Assembly (NCBI RefSeq): GCF_022171985.1
Contig: NZ_JAJVHF010000007.1
Coordinates: 62,001 to 126,000 of the forward strand
Reading direction: 5' to 3'
Length of the DNA stretch: 64,000 nt
Source of the DNA: Huaxiibacter chinensis
GTDB taxonomy: Bacteria > Pseudomonadota > Gammaproteobacteria > Enterobacterales > Enterobacteriaceae
Shown: piece by piece, positions 1-7,716 of the stretch
Numbering within the stretch: position 1 is the first letter of the stretch
Layout of the letters: each line of letters begins with the position of its first letter
Notes under the pieces: generated by a model
Databases searched by the model: none
Told to the model about the DNA's origin: nothing
Seen by the model: the letters and a program-made list of their open reading frames with translations, nothing else
Made by a program: the position numbers and the translations under genes

Positions 1-353
1 CCGACGCCGGGCAGTGCCGCCACTTCATCGAACGTCTCCGGGAAACGGCCCTTATGCAGCGTGGCCACCTGCTGAGCGGCTTTGTGCAGATTGCGGGCTC
101 GCGCGTAATAACCGAGACCTGTCCACAGGTGCAGCACTTCATCCAAAGGGGCATTGGCCAGATCGGTGACCGTCGGGAAACGCGCCATAAAGCGCTCGAA
201 ATAGGGAATCACCGTCGCAACCTGAGTTTGTTGCAACATCACCTCAGAGAGCCATACTTTGTAAGGCGTTTTTTCAATTTGCCAGGGCAGGGTTTTACGC
301 CCGTATTTGTCGTACCAGTCCAGCACCTGGGCTGAAAATTGAGAGGCTTGCAT
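1..353 (-). CDS. mutY: MutY adenine DNA glycosylase, N-terminal part (cut by window edge)
   Basis: Removes adenine mispaired with guanine or 8-oxoguanine in base-excision repair. Reading the minus strand from the ATG at 353 gives an N-terminus beginning [20 protein letters not shown], essentially that of E. coli MutY. The catalytic glutamate of the EVMLQQTQ segment falls at residue 37, its usual position. Only about 117 of roughly 350 residues are present: the window ends just as the helix-hairpin-helix (LPGVG) begins, so the iron-sulfur cluster and C-terminal NUDIX-like domain are outside. The gene is divergent from trmB across about 144 bp, as in E. coli. Identity is secure; only the 3' end is missing. 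Confidence 0.95.
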   Translation of the reverse strand, partial: MQASQFSAQVLDWYDKYGRKTLPWQIEKTPYKVWLSEVMLQQTQVATVIPYFERFMARFPTVTDLANAPLDEVLHLWTGLGYYARARNLHKAAQQVATLHKGRFPETFDEVAALPGV

Positions 354-497
354 GGTTATCGATTCACATAATCAGGGACGCAGATTGCAGCACAGCGTTA
401 ATCGACTGTAAACCGGATCTTTCCCATGCTTGCATAGATGGCTTAACTTTGGATAATGCCCGTTTCCCGAACACTCTCACAAGCAGACTACTCTTTT

Positions 498-1217
498 ATG
501 AAAAACGACGTCATTTCACCGGAATTTGATGAAAACGGTCGCCCGCTGCGCCGTATTCGCAGCTTTGTCCGCCGTCAGGGGCGCCTGACCAAAGGGCAGC
601 AGCACGCGCTGGACAACTACTGGCCGGTGATGGGCGTTGAGTTCACTGAACAGCCTGTCGACTTTGCCGAACTGTTTGGTCGTGAAGCGCCGGTGACGCT
701 GGAAATTGGGTTTGGTATGGGCACCTCGCTGGTGACCATGGCAAAAGCGCGGCCTGAGCAGGCTTTCCTGGGCATTGAAGTGCACTCCCCGGGTGTGGGT
801 GCCTGTCTGGCCATGGCCCACGAAGAGGGCGTAGAGAACCTGCGCGTGATGTGTCACGATGCGGTCGAAGTGCTGCATAAAATGATTCCTGACAATTCTT
901 TAAACATGGTTCAGCTCTTTTTCCCTGACCCGTGGCACAAAGCACGTCATAATAAACGCCGTATCGTTCAGGCCCCTTTTGCTGAGTTAGTGAAAAGTAA
1001 GCTAAAACTGGGCGGCGTTTTCCATATGGCGACCGACTGGGAACCGTACGCGGAACACATGCTTGAAGTGATGTCATCTCTGGATGGCTATAAAAATCAG
1101 TCTGAGAGCAATGACTACGTACCGCGCCCGGATTCACGTCCGGTGACAAAATTTGAACAGCGTGGCCATCGTCTTGGTCACGGTGTATGGGACTTAATGT
1201 TCGAGAGGGTGAAATAA
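498..1217 (+). CDS. trmB: tRNA (guanine-N7-)-methyltransferase
   Basis: Makes m7G46 in the variable loop of tRNAs with S-adenosylmethionine as donor. The 239-residue product matches the E. coli length. The SAM-binding motif EIGFGMG is at residues 69-75 and the conserved FFPDPWHK at 141-148 contains the catalytic Asp144. The frame is open 14 codons further upstream, but the family starts at [10 protein letters not shown], so the ATG at 498 was chosen. The stop shares one base with the yggL start (TAATG), indicating translational coupling. Very secure by family match. Confidence 0.97.
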   Translation: MKNDVISPEFDENGRPLRRIRSFVRRQGRLTKGQQHALDNYWPVMGVEFTEQPVDFAELFGREAPVTLEIGFGMGTSLVTMAKARPEQAFLGIEVHSPGVGACLAMAHEEGVENLRVMCHDAVEVLHKMIPDNSLNMVQLFFPDPWHKARHNKRRIVQAPFAELVKSKLKLGGVFHMATDWEPYAEHMLEVMSSLDGYKNQSESNDYVPRPDSRPVTKFEQRGHRLGHGVWDLMFERVK

Positions 1218-1543
1218 TGGCAAAGAACCGTAGCCGTCGTCTGCGTAAAAAGATGCATATCGAAGAATTCCAGGAAGTGGGTTTTTCTGTTGCATGGCGT
1301 TTCCCGGAAGGCACCAGCGTAGAAACCATCGATAAAGAAGTTGATGCGTTCATCGATGAAGTCATCGAGCCAAACAAACTGGCGTTTGACGGCAGTGGTT
1401 ACCTGGCATGGGAAGGTCTGATCTGTAAGCAAGAAATCGGTAAATGTACCGAAGAGCAGCAGACTCTTGTGCGCAAATGGCTGGAAGACCGCAAATTCGA
1501 AGAAGTGCGCGTGAGCGAACTTTTCGACATTTGGTGGGACTAA
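1217..1543 (+). CDS. yggL: YggL, DUF469 family protein
   Basis: A 108-residue protein of the YggL family (DUF469), known as a small 50S-ribosome-associated protein of uncertain role. It opens with a strongly basic [14 protein letters not shown] and continues into an acidic, aromatic-rich body ending in FDIWWD, as in E. coli YggL. The ATG at 1217 overlaps the trmB stop by one base, so the two are almost certainly co-transcribed. A hairpin terminator follows at 1556. Identity is clear; biochemical function remains poorly defined in the family. Confidence 0.95.
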   Translation: MAKNRSRRLRKKMHIEEFQEVGFSVAWRFPEGTSVETIDKEVDAFIDEVIEPNKLAFDGSGYLAWEGLICKQEIGKCTEEQQTLVRKWLEDRKFEEVRVSELFDIWWD

Positions 1544-1555
1544 ATAAGCAACACG

Positions 1556-1581
1556 GGGCCAGCATTAGCTGGCCCGTTTTG
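1556..1581 (+). terminator. Rho-independent terminator after trmB-yggL
   Basis: Stem GGGCCAGC (1556-1563) and GCTGGCCC (1568-1575), loop ATTA, followed by GTTTTG. It lies 12 bp after the yggL stop and just upstream of the yggN start, so read-through probably supplies part of yggN expression. Confidence 0.8.
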
Positions 1582-1596
1582 TCTGAGGGAGTTTTT

Positions 1597-2316
1597 ATGA
1601 TGCGCAAAACGCTGCTTGCTGCGGCACTGATGACCACGACGCTTGCCGCACATGCGGACTACAAATGCGAAGTGACGCCGCGAGATGATGTGATTTTAAG
1701 CCCGCAAACCGTGCAGGTTAAAGGCGAAAACGGCAATCTGGTCATTACGCCAGATGGCAGTGTCATGTACAACGGTAAGCAATACACCCTTAGCGCCGCG
1801 CAGCGTGAACAGGCAAAAGATTATCAGGCTGACCTGCGTACCGCTCTGCCGTGGATTGACGAAGGCGCACTCACGCGCGTTGAGAAAGGCCGCGTGGCTC
1901 TGGATAAGATCATCACCAAAGAGATGGGAGAGAGCAGCAATATGCGTTCCCGTCTGACCAAGCTTGATGCGCAGCTCAAAGAGCAAATGAACCGGATTAT
2001 TGAGCACCGTACCGACGGCCTGACATTCCATTATAAAGCGATCGATCAGGTGCGCGCCGATGGGCAAAACCTGGTTAATCAGGCGATGGGCGGGATTCTG
2101 CAGGACAGTATTAATGAGATGGGCGCCAAAGCGGTACTGAAAGGCGGCGGCAATCCTTTGCAGGGTGTGCTGGGCAGCCTGGGCGGTTTACAGACCTCCA
2201 TCCAGAATGAGTGGAAGAATCAGGAAGCCGATTTCCAGCAGTTCGGCAAAGACGTGTGTAAACGCGTGGTGTCGCTCGAAGATAGCCGTAAGGCGCTGGT
2301 AGGGACGCTGAAGTAG
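1597..2316 (+). CDS. yggN: YggN, DUF2884 family exported protein
   Basis: A 239-residue protein, same length as E. coli YggN (DUF2884), function unknown. A signal peptide covers about residues 1-20 (basic MMRK, then an alanine/leucine-rich core ending AHA before DYKC), predicting periplasmic export. The mature part contains a long charged helical region around residues 90-150. The upstream frame is open to 1444 but overlaps yggL; the ATG at 1597 was chosen for the signal peptide and the upstream GAGGGAG ribosome site. The gene is followed directly by the repeat array. Confidence 0.93.
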   Translation: MMRKTLLAAALMTTTLAAHADYKCEVTPRDDVILSPQTVQVKGENGNLVITPDGSVMYNGKQYTLSAAQREQAKDYQADLRTALPWIDEGALTRVEKGRVALDKIITKEMGESSNMRSRLTKLDAQLKEQMNRIIEHRTDGLTFHYKAIDQVRADGQNLVNQAMGGILQDSINEMGAKAVLKGGGNPLQGVLGSLGGLQTSIQNEWKNQEADFQQFGKDVCKRVVSLEDSRKALVGTLK

Positions 2317-2330
2317 CGTTTCTGCGCGCT

Positions 2331-3029
2331 GGGCCCCTCACCCCGACCCTCTCCCCAGGGGAGAGGGAGAAAGACCGTTTGCCTCCAGCTGCAGGACGTC
2401 ACCGTTCCCTCTCCCGTGGGAGCGGGTTAGGGTGAGGGCATCAGGCGGCGCAAGGGCTACAAACTCGCCCTCCATCCCCTCCACCAGCAGGATGTCACCG
2501 TTCCCTCTTCCCGTGGGAGAGGGCCAGGGTGAGGGCATCAGGCGGCGCAAGGGCTACAAGCTTGCCCTCCATCCCCTGTACCTGCAGGATGTCACCGTTC
2601 CCTCTCCCGTGGGAGAGGGCCAGGGTAAGGGCATCAGGCGGCGCAAGGGCTACAAGCTCACCCCCCATCCCCTCCACCAGCAGGACGTCACCGTTCCCTC
2701 TCCCGTGGGAGAGGGCCAGGGTGAGGGCATCAGGCGGCGCAAGGGGTGCAAACTCGCCCCCATCCCCTCCACCAGCAGGATGTCACCGTTCCCTCTCCCG
2801 TGGGAGAGGGCCAGGGTGAGGGCAACAGGCGGCGCAAGGGCTACAAGCTCGCCCTCCATCCCCTCCATCTGCAGGACGTCACCGTTCCCTCTCCCGTGGG
2901 AGCGGGTTAGGGTGAGGGCATCAGGCGGCGCAAGGGCTACAAACTCGCCCCCATCCCCTCCACCTGCAGGACGTCACCGTTCCCTCTCCCCGTGGGAGAG
3001 GGTTAGGGTGAGGGCATCAGGCGGCGCAA
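2331..3029. repeat. Tandem array of seven ~96-bp palindrome-containing units
   Basis: The anchor ACCGTTCCCT recurs at 2401, 2497, 2594, 2690, 2785, 2881 and 2976, giving spacings of 95-97 bp. Each unit carries the palindrome CTCTCCCGTGGGAGAG or a close variant, then GGGTGAGGGCATCAGGCGG and a CGCAAGGGCTACAA segment, then a CCATCCCCTCCACC stretch. A divergent copy with CCCCAGGGGAGAGGG lies at 2339-2370. The right end, after GGCGGCGCAA (about 3029), runs into the coding sequence of the DUF559 gene. It replaces the ansB-yggM region found in E. coli. The units are contiguous with no unique spacers, so this is neither CRISPR nor a coding repeat. Confidence 0.9.
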
Positions 3030-3341
3030 ATGTTGCAACAGAACCATCAATACCGCCTCCTCGTTCTCCCGAAATTCATTATTCCAGAAGCGCACCACTT
3101 CCCAGCCATTTGCGTTCAAAAATTCACAACGACGTGAATCATAGGCTTCCCTGTCCTGATGTTGCCCTCCGTCCAGCTCAACAATCAGCTTCGCTTTGAC
3201 ACAAGCAAAATCGACGACATACGGCCCAATCGGCATCTGGCGGCGAAATTTATAGCCAAAAAAACGACGATCCCGAAGCAGATACCACAGGCGCAGCTCT
3301 TCGGGTGTCATCGTCGTTCGCAGTTGTTTTACGTTGTCCAT
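3003..3341 (-). CDS. DUF559 (Vsr-like) endonuclease-domain protein
   Basis: A 112-residue protein of the DUF559 family, related to very-short-patch-repair and restriction-like endonuclease folds. The core is visible at about residues 36-90: MPIGPYVVDFACVKAKL, then VELDGGQH with its acidic residues and QH signature, then FLNANGWEVVRFWN. Family members are annotated as endonucleases mainly from fold; the biological role is unknown. The last residues (LRRLMPSP) and the stop are encoded by the final unit of the adjoining 96-bp repeat array, so gene end and repeat are fused. The start could be the ATG at 3341 or a GTG at 3347; the ATG was preferred. Confidence 0.8.
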   Translation of the reverse strand: MDNVKQLRTTMTPEELRLWYLLRDRRFFGYKFRRQMPIGPYVVDFACVKAKLIVELDGGQHQDREAYDSRRCEFLNANGWEVVRFWNNEFRENEEAVLMVLLQHLRRLMPSP

Positions 3342-3404
3342 CCCCACACTCTGCCAGCCTTTCGCTCAGCTGGCAGAACAGGATGCAAAATCCGGAATCC
3401 GTCT

Positions 3405-4547
3405 TCAGGATCCTTCGGCGAGGAACAGCTCAAGAAGGGAGTTTAAGAACAGTTTGCCGTGCTCGGTGATCTGCCAGAAATGCTCGCACTCTGTGAGATA
3501 CCCTTTCGCCAGGGCCTCGTCAATTTGCGGACGGATCACCGACTCTGACAAGCCGGTATAGAGCGTAAACTCCGCGCGTGGTGCCGGTTCCAGCAGACGG
3601 AAGCGGTTCATAAAGAACTCAAAAGGTTTATCTTCCGTCTCGACGTCATGGCTGCGTTCCAGGTAACGGCCTTCCATATAGCCGCGTGGATGCCGCGTCT
3701 TCGCGGTACGCAAAATGCGCCCGTCCGGGAAGGTCACTTTACCATGCGCGCCACAGCCAATCCCCAGATAATCACCAAAGCGCCAGTAGTTCAGGTTGTG
3801 CTGACACTGATACCCCGGTTTTGCATACGCAGAGGTTTCGTATTGCTGATAACCCGCGGCACTCAATAACTGATGGCCCTGCTCAAAGATGTCCCACAGC
3901 GCATCGTCATCGGGCAGTTTGGGCGGACGCGATCCAAACAAGGTGTTGGGTTCGATGGTCAGCTGATACCAGGAAAGGTGTGGAGGATTCAGCGCAATGG
4001 CCTGGCGTAAATCATCCAGCGCCTCTTCAAGCGACTGGTCCGGCAGACCGTGCATCAAATCAAGGTTAAAGCTTCGCAACCCCAGCCCTGTCGCCAGATT
4101 CGCGGCGCGTTTGGCCTCTTGCGAACCGTGAATACGACCAAGACGTTTTAATTTCGGTTCGCTAAAACTCTGCACGCCAATGGAGATGCGGTTCACACCG
4201 GCTCGCTGGTAGTCGACAAAACGGTCGGCTTCTACGGTGCCGGGGTTGGCTTCCATTGTAATTTCAGCATCTGCCGCCAGATTCAGCCGCGCACGCACGC
4301 CGTCCAGCAGCGTCTGCATCGCCGGGCCAGAAAGCAGGCTCGGCGTACCGCCACCAATGAAAATGGTCTTAACTTCACGTCCCTGTGCGTAAGGTACATC
4401 GGCATCCAGGTCGGCCAGCAGATGCGCAACGTAGTCATCATGCGGCACTTCACCCTTCAGCGCGTGCGAGTTGAAATCACAGTACGGGCATTTCTGCACG
4501 CACCAGGGGATGTGAATATAAAGACTCAGGGGTGGCAAATTAGCCAT
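3405..4547 (-). CDS. hemW: HemW, radical SAM heme chaperone
   Basis: A 380-residue radical-SAM protein matching E. coli HemW (YggW), thought to carry and insert heme into respiratory proteins. It resembles coproporphyrinogen dehydrogenase HemN but is not that enzyme. The cluster motif is Cys16-x3-Cys20-x2-Cys23, followed by [10 protein letters not shown] and EANPGT. The C-terminal HemN domain ends [10 protein letters not shown]. It starts within the end of rdgB (8-bp overlap), the last gene of a yggS-yggT-yggU-rdgB-hemW operon. Order and overlap are as in E. coli. Confidence 0.96.
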   Translation of the reverse strand: MANLPPLSLYIHIPWCVQKCPYCDFNSHALKGEVPHDDYVAHLLADLDADVPYAQGREVKTIFIGGGTPSLLSGPAMQTLLDGVRARLNLAADAEITMEANPGTVEADRFVDYQRAGVNRISIGVQSFSEPKLKRLGRIHGSQEAKRAANLATGLGLRSFNLDLMHGLPDQSLEEALDDLRQAIALNPPHLSWYQLTIEPNTLFGSRPPKLPDDDALWDIFEQGHQLLSAAGYQQYETSAYAKPGYQCQHNLNYWRFGDYLGIGCGAHGKVTFPDGRILRTAKTRHPRGYMEGRYLERSHDVETEDKPFEFFMNRFRLLEPAPRAEFTLYTGLSESVIRPQIDEALAKGYLTECEHFWQITEHGKLFLNSLLELFLAEGS

Positions 4548-5133
4548 TACGCAGTGCTTCCAGTAACAGTTTCAGGGCGCGTCCACGGTGGGAAATCGCG
4601 CTTTTCTCTTCGCGGGTGAGCTCCGCAGCGGTTTTGCCCTCAGAGGGGACAAAGAAAATGGGATCGTAACCAAAGCCACCGTTACCGGAGGATTCACGGG
4701 CAATCACCCCGGGCCAGCTGCCGTGGCAGACAATCGGCGTGGGATCTTCGGCGTGGCGCAGGTAAACCAGCACGCAATGGAACTGTGCCTGCCGTTGGGC
4801 GTCAGGCACGCCTTCCAGTGCCACCAGCAACTTTTCCAGATTCTGCTGGTCGGTTGCATCAGCACCAGAATAGCGCGCGGAGTAGATCCCCGGTGCGCCG
4901 CCTAAAAAGTCCACCGCCAGTCCCGAGTCGTCAGCGATGGCGGGCAGTCCCGTCACCTGCGCGGCATGGCGCGCTTTCAGGATCGCATTTTCAATAAAGG
5001 TCAGGCCGGTCTCGTCGGCGGATTCTACGCCGAGCTCCGTCTGTGCTACCACATCCAGGCCGAAATCATTTAATAGCGAGGCCAGCTCGCGCACCTTACC
5101 GGCGTTACCGGTAGCGAGAACCACTTTTTGCAT
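4540..5133 (-). CDS. rdgB: dITP/XTP pyrophosphatase RdgB
   Basis: Hydrolyses dITP, XTP and related non-canonical purine triphosphates to monophosphates, cleaning the nucleotide pool. The 197-residue length is the family norm. The N-terminal ATGNAGK nucleotide-binding motif is at residues 7-13, and IADDSGL at 66-72 includes the catalytic Asp69. The C-terminal SHRGRAL motif binds the base. It overlaps hemW by 8 bp and follows yggU with an 8-bp gap, so it lies within a translation-coupled operon. Confidence 0.97.
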   Translation of the reverse strand: MQKVVLATGNAGKVRELASLLNDFGLDVVAQTELGVESADETGLTFIENAILKARHAAQVTGLPAIADDSGLAVDFLGGAPGIYSARYSGADATDQQNLEKLLVALEGVPDAQRQAQFHCVLVYLRHAEDPTPIVCHGSWPGVIARESSGNGGFGYDPIFFVPSEGKTAAELTREEKSAISHRGRALKLLLEALRNG

Positions 5134-5141
5134 TGTTTTTC

Positions 5142-5432
5142 CTACTCTGTCAGTGCCGCGACTTCCGTCGGGATATTTTGCGGATGAAGGATTTTTACCT
5201 GTTTATGGCGGCCCAGTTCACCCTTTTCTATGATGACCTGGCTTTTCGCCACCCGAAACTGTTTTGCCAGATATTTGGTCAGATGCGCATTTGCCTGACC
5301 ATCCACCGGCGGGGCGGTAATGGCGACTTTTAGCTCGTCGCCATGCAAACCGACAATGCTGTCCCGGCTGGCTTTCGGCTGAATATACAGCCGTAAAACC
5401 AGCCCGTCAGTGCAGGCGCTGACCGCACTCAT
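5142..5432 (-). CDS. yggU: YggU, UPF0235/DUF167 family protein
   Basis: A 96-residue DUF167 protein with the family core [20 protein letters not shown], then [12 protein letters not shown], and [10 protein letters not shown] near the C-terminus. The function is unknown. The frame is open four codons further upstream, but the ATG at 5432 forms an ATGA overlap with the yggT stop and gives the E. coli length, so it was chosen. Its place between yggT and rdgB is conserved in enterobacteria. Confidence 0.93.
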   Translation of the reverse strand: MSAVSACTDGLVLRLYIQPKASRDSIVGLHGDELKVAITAPPVDGQANAHLTKYLAKQFRVAKSQVIIEKGELGRHKQVKILHPQNIPTEVAALTE

Positions 5433-5995
5433 AGCGCCATCCACAGCCCCGGCAGCAGCATGTTGCCCGTTGACTGTAACAGTTCGGCGATGCCCATATT
5501 CAGCACATAAAGCAGCAGTACCAGAATCATCGGGGAGAAGTCGATACCGCCCATTGAAGGCAGCAAATTACGAATCGGGCGCAGCAGCGGTTCCGTCAGC
5601 TGAATCATTGCAAACTCAACCGGGCTGCGGCCACGGCTCACCCAGCTCATGATCGCCATGACCAGCAGGACCCAGAAAATGAGCGAGCCAATGGTTTTCA
5701 GGAGGATCAAAACCGCGGCAATCCAGATAATCGGCTGGAAGGTGATCACCATAAACAGCACGATGGCTTTCACCACGGACAGAATAAAAGCGACCAGCAG
5801 CGAAGCGCTGTCAATAGGCCCCATCGCAGGAATAATGCGGCGTAACGGGCCGATGACAGGTTGCGTGATTTTCACGACAAACTGTGAGAACGGATTGTAA
5901 AAATCACAGCGGGCCCACTGCATCCAGACGCGCAGCAAAAGCGCCATCGTATACAGTTCAATGACCGTTGAGAGCAGGAAGGTCAACGTCTTCAT
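5429..5995 (-). CDS. yggT: YggT family integral membrane protein
   Basis: A 188-residue inner-membrane protein built from two YGGT repeats. Hydrophobic segments are visible at about residues 1-25, 60-110 and 150-175. Each repeat carries the signature of a polar loop with NPFSQFV or [17 protein letters not shown] followed by proline-rich text. Work in E. coli suggested a role in osmotic or potassium tolerance; the mechanism is unknown. The stop overlaps the yggU start by four bases, and it follows yggS by about 20 bp. Confidence 0.93.
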   Translation of the reverse strand: MKTLTFLLSTVIELYTMALLLRVWMQWARCDFYNPFSQFVVKITQPVIGPLRRIIPAMGPIDSASLLVAFILSVVKAIVLFMVITFQPIIWIAAVLILLKTIGSLIFWVLLVMAIMSWVSRGRSPVEFAMIQLTEPLLRPIRNLLPSMGGIDFSPMILVLLLYVLNMGIAELLQSTGNMLLPGLWMAL

Positions 5996-6016
5996 GGCGT
6001 TCCTCAGGTTTCCTTA

Positions 6017-6718
6017 TTATTGGGAGTAGTTGCGCGCACCGAAAATGGCTGTGCCGATGCGCACCATAGTGCTGCCTGCCGCGATAGCGGCTTCCATATC
6101 GTCCGACATGCCCAGTGAAAGCGTGTCTACCGTAGGGTAGTGTGCTTTAAGCGCCTCAAATGCTACCGCCATTTGCCGGGCTACCGCAAACTGCCTTTCA
6201 TAACTTGACTCAGGGGCCGGAATTGCCATCAAACCGCGAAGCGTTAAGCCCGGCAGTTCAGCGACCTGCGCCGCCAGTTCGTCAAGGGCAGAGAGCGCAA
6301 TGCCGGATTTGCTGTTTTCATCGCTGATATTGATTTGAATCAGTACGTTAAGCGGGGTCATGCCTGAAGGGCGTTGCTCGCTTAAGCGCGTGGCGATGCG
6401 CAGACGATCGACGGTGTGGCACCAGTCAAAATGTTCTGCGACCAGACGGCTTTTGTTCGACTGCAAGGGACCGATAAAGTGCCACTGCAGATCGCCAATT
6501 CCCGATGCCTGAAAATGGCGAATTTTTTCCACACCTTCCTGAACGTAATTTTCGCCAAAGGCGCGGTGGCCTGCGTCAATCGCTTCTGCGATCGCACTCG
6601 CAGGTTTCGTTTTGCTGACTGCAAGCAGCGTGACTTCTTCTGAAGCACGGCCGCAACGCATTGCAGCGGCTGAGATTTTGTTCCTGACCTGTGTCAGGTT
6701 ATGCGCAATGTCGTTCAT
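6017..6718 (-). CDS. yggS: YggS, PLP homeostasis protein
   Basis: A 233-residue member of the YggS/PROSC (PLPBP) family, a TIM-barrel pyridoxal-phosphate protein without known catalytic activity that keeps vitamin B6 and amino-acid pools in balance. The PLP lysine is Lys36 in LLAVSKTKP, followed by GENYVQEG and the C-terminal LSLGMSDDMEAAIAAGSTMVRIG phosphate-binding segment. First gene of the yggS-hemW operon and divergent from yggR, with start codons only 17 bp apart, so the promoters must overlap. Confidence 0.96.
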   Translation of the reverse strand: MNDIAHNLTQVRNKISAAAMRCGRASEEVTLLAVSKTKPASAIAEAIDAGHRAFGENYVQEGVEKIRHFQASGIGDLQWHFIGPLQSNKSRLVAEHFDWCHTVDRLRIATRLSEQRPSGMTPLNVLIQINISDENSKSGIALSALDELAAQVAELPGLTLRGLMAIPAPESSYERQFAVARQMAVAFEALKAHYPTVDTLSLGMSDDMEAAIAAGSTMVRIGTAIFGARNYSQ

Positions 6719-6735
6719 TTTCCGGGGAGTGTCGT

Positions 6736-7716
6736 ATGGATATGGAAGAAATTGTGGCCCTTAGTGTAAAGCATAACGTCTCCGATCTACACCTGTGCAG
6801 TGATTCGCCACCGCGCTGGCGAAGGCAGGGCGACCTGGAGCCTGCGCCATTTCCGTCGCCAGATATTGCGCAGCTGCTGAAAGCGTGGCTTAACGACGAG
6901 CAGCAGGGCGCGTGGTGGGCCAATGGTCATGTGGATTTCGCGGTTGCGCTGGACTCGGGGCAGCGGCTGCGCGCCAGCGCCTTTTTGCACCTTACCGGTA
7001 TGTCCCTGACCTTAAGATTGCTGCCGCGCGCGTGCCCAACGCTCGCCGATTTAGGTGCGCCCAGGGTGATTCCCGAGCTGCTGACCTATGACAACGGGTT
7101 GATTCTGGTGACCGGCGCCACGGGCAGCGGCAAATCCACCACCCTCGCGGCGATGGTGGATTATCTCAATCACCATCTCGACGGGCATTTGCTGACGCTG
7201 GAAGATCCGGTGGAGTTTATCTATCACAGCGAACGATGCCTGATACATCAGCGTGAAATTGGCCTTAATTGTCCGTCGTTTTCCGACGCGTTACGCGCCG
7301 CGCTGCGTGAAGATCCGGACGTCATTTTAATCGGAGAACTCCGCGACAGCGAGACGATCCGCCAGGCACTCACGGCGGCAGAAACCGGGCATTTGGTGCT
7401 CGCCACGCTGCATACCCGCGGCGCGGCGCAGGCCATCGAACGGCTGGTGGATACCTTTCCCGCGCAGGAGAAAGATCCGGTACGCAATCAGCTGGCAGGC
7501 AGCCTGCGGGCAGTCCTGGCCCAGAAGTTGCTGCGGGACGTGCAGGGAGGGCGCGTGGCGCTGTATGAAATGCTGGTCAATACGCCGGCTTCGGCAAACC
7601 TGATTCGCGAAGGCAAAACCTGGCAGTTGCCCGGCGTCATTCAAACCGGGCAACAGGCAGGAATGCAGAATTTTGACCAGAGCCTGGCAGAGCGCCGGGC
7701 ACAGGGGCGACTCTAA
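6736..7716 (+). CDS. yggR: YggR, PilT-like retraction ATPase homologue
   Basis: A 326-residue secretion-ATPase-superfamily protein of the PilT type, matching E. coli YggR. Walker A GATGSGKST is at residues 127-135, the Asp box LEDPVEFIYH at 155-164, Walker B DVILIGELRD at 195-204 and the His box TGHLVLATLHT at 217-227, so it looks catalytically intact. PilT proteins power type IV pilus retraction, but no pilus gene is nearby and the role here is unknown. The ATG at 6736 follows a GGGGAGTG ribosome site. The TAA stop overlaps the stop of the convergent oxidoreductase gene. Confidence 0.92.
   Translation: MDMEEIVALSVKHNVSDLHLCSDSPPRWRRQGDLEPAPFPSPDIAQLLKAWLNDEQQGAWWANGHVDFAVALDSGQRLRASAFLHLTGMSLTLRLLPRACPTLADLGAPRVIPELLTYDNGLILVTGATGSGKSTTLAAMVDYLNHHLDGHLLTLEDPVEFIYHSERCLIHQREIGLNCPSFSDALRAALREDPDVILIGELRDSETIRQALTAAETGHLVLATLHTRGAAQAIERLVDTFPAQEKDPVRNQLAGSLRAVLAQKLLRDVQGGRVALYEMLVNTPASANLIREGKTWQLPGVIQTGQQAGMQNFDQSLAERRAQGRL

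Noticed and set aside
2331..3029. CRISPR array
   Set aside because: Units are contiguous with no unique spacers and are about 96 bp long; no cas genes are nearby.
2432..3199. 255-codon open frame through the repeat array
   Set aside because: The frame exists because repeat units are near multiples of three and lack stops; it has no family match, and it runs antisense into the DUF559 gene.
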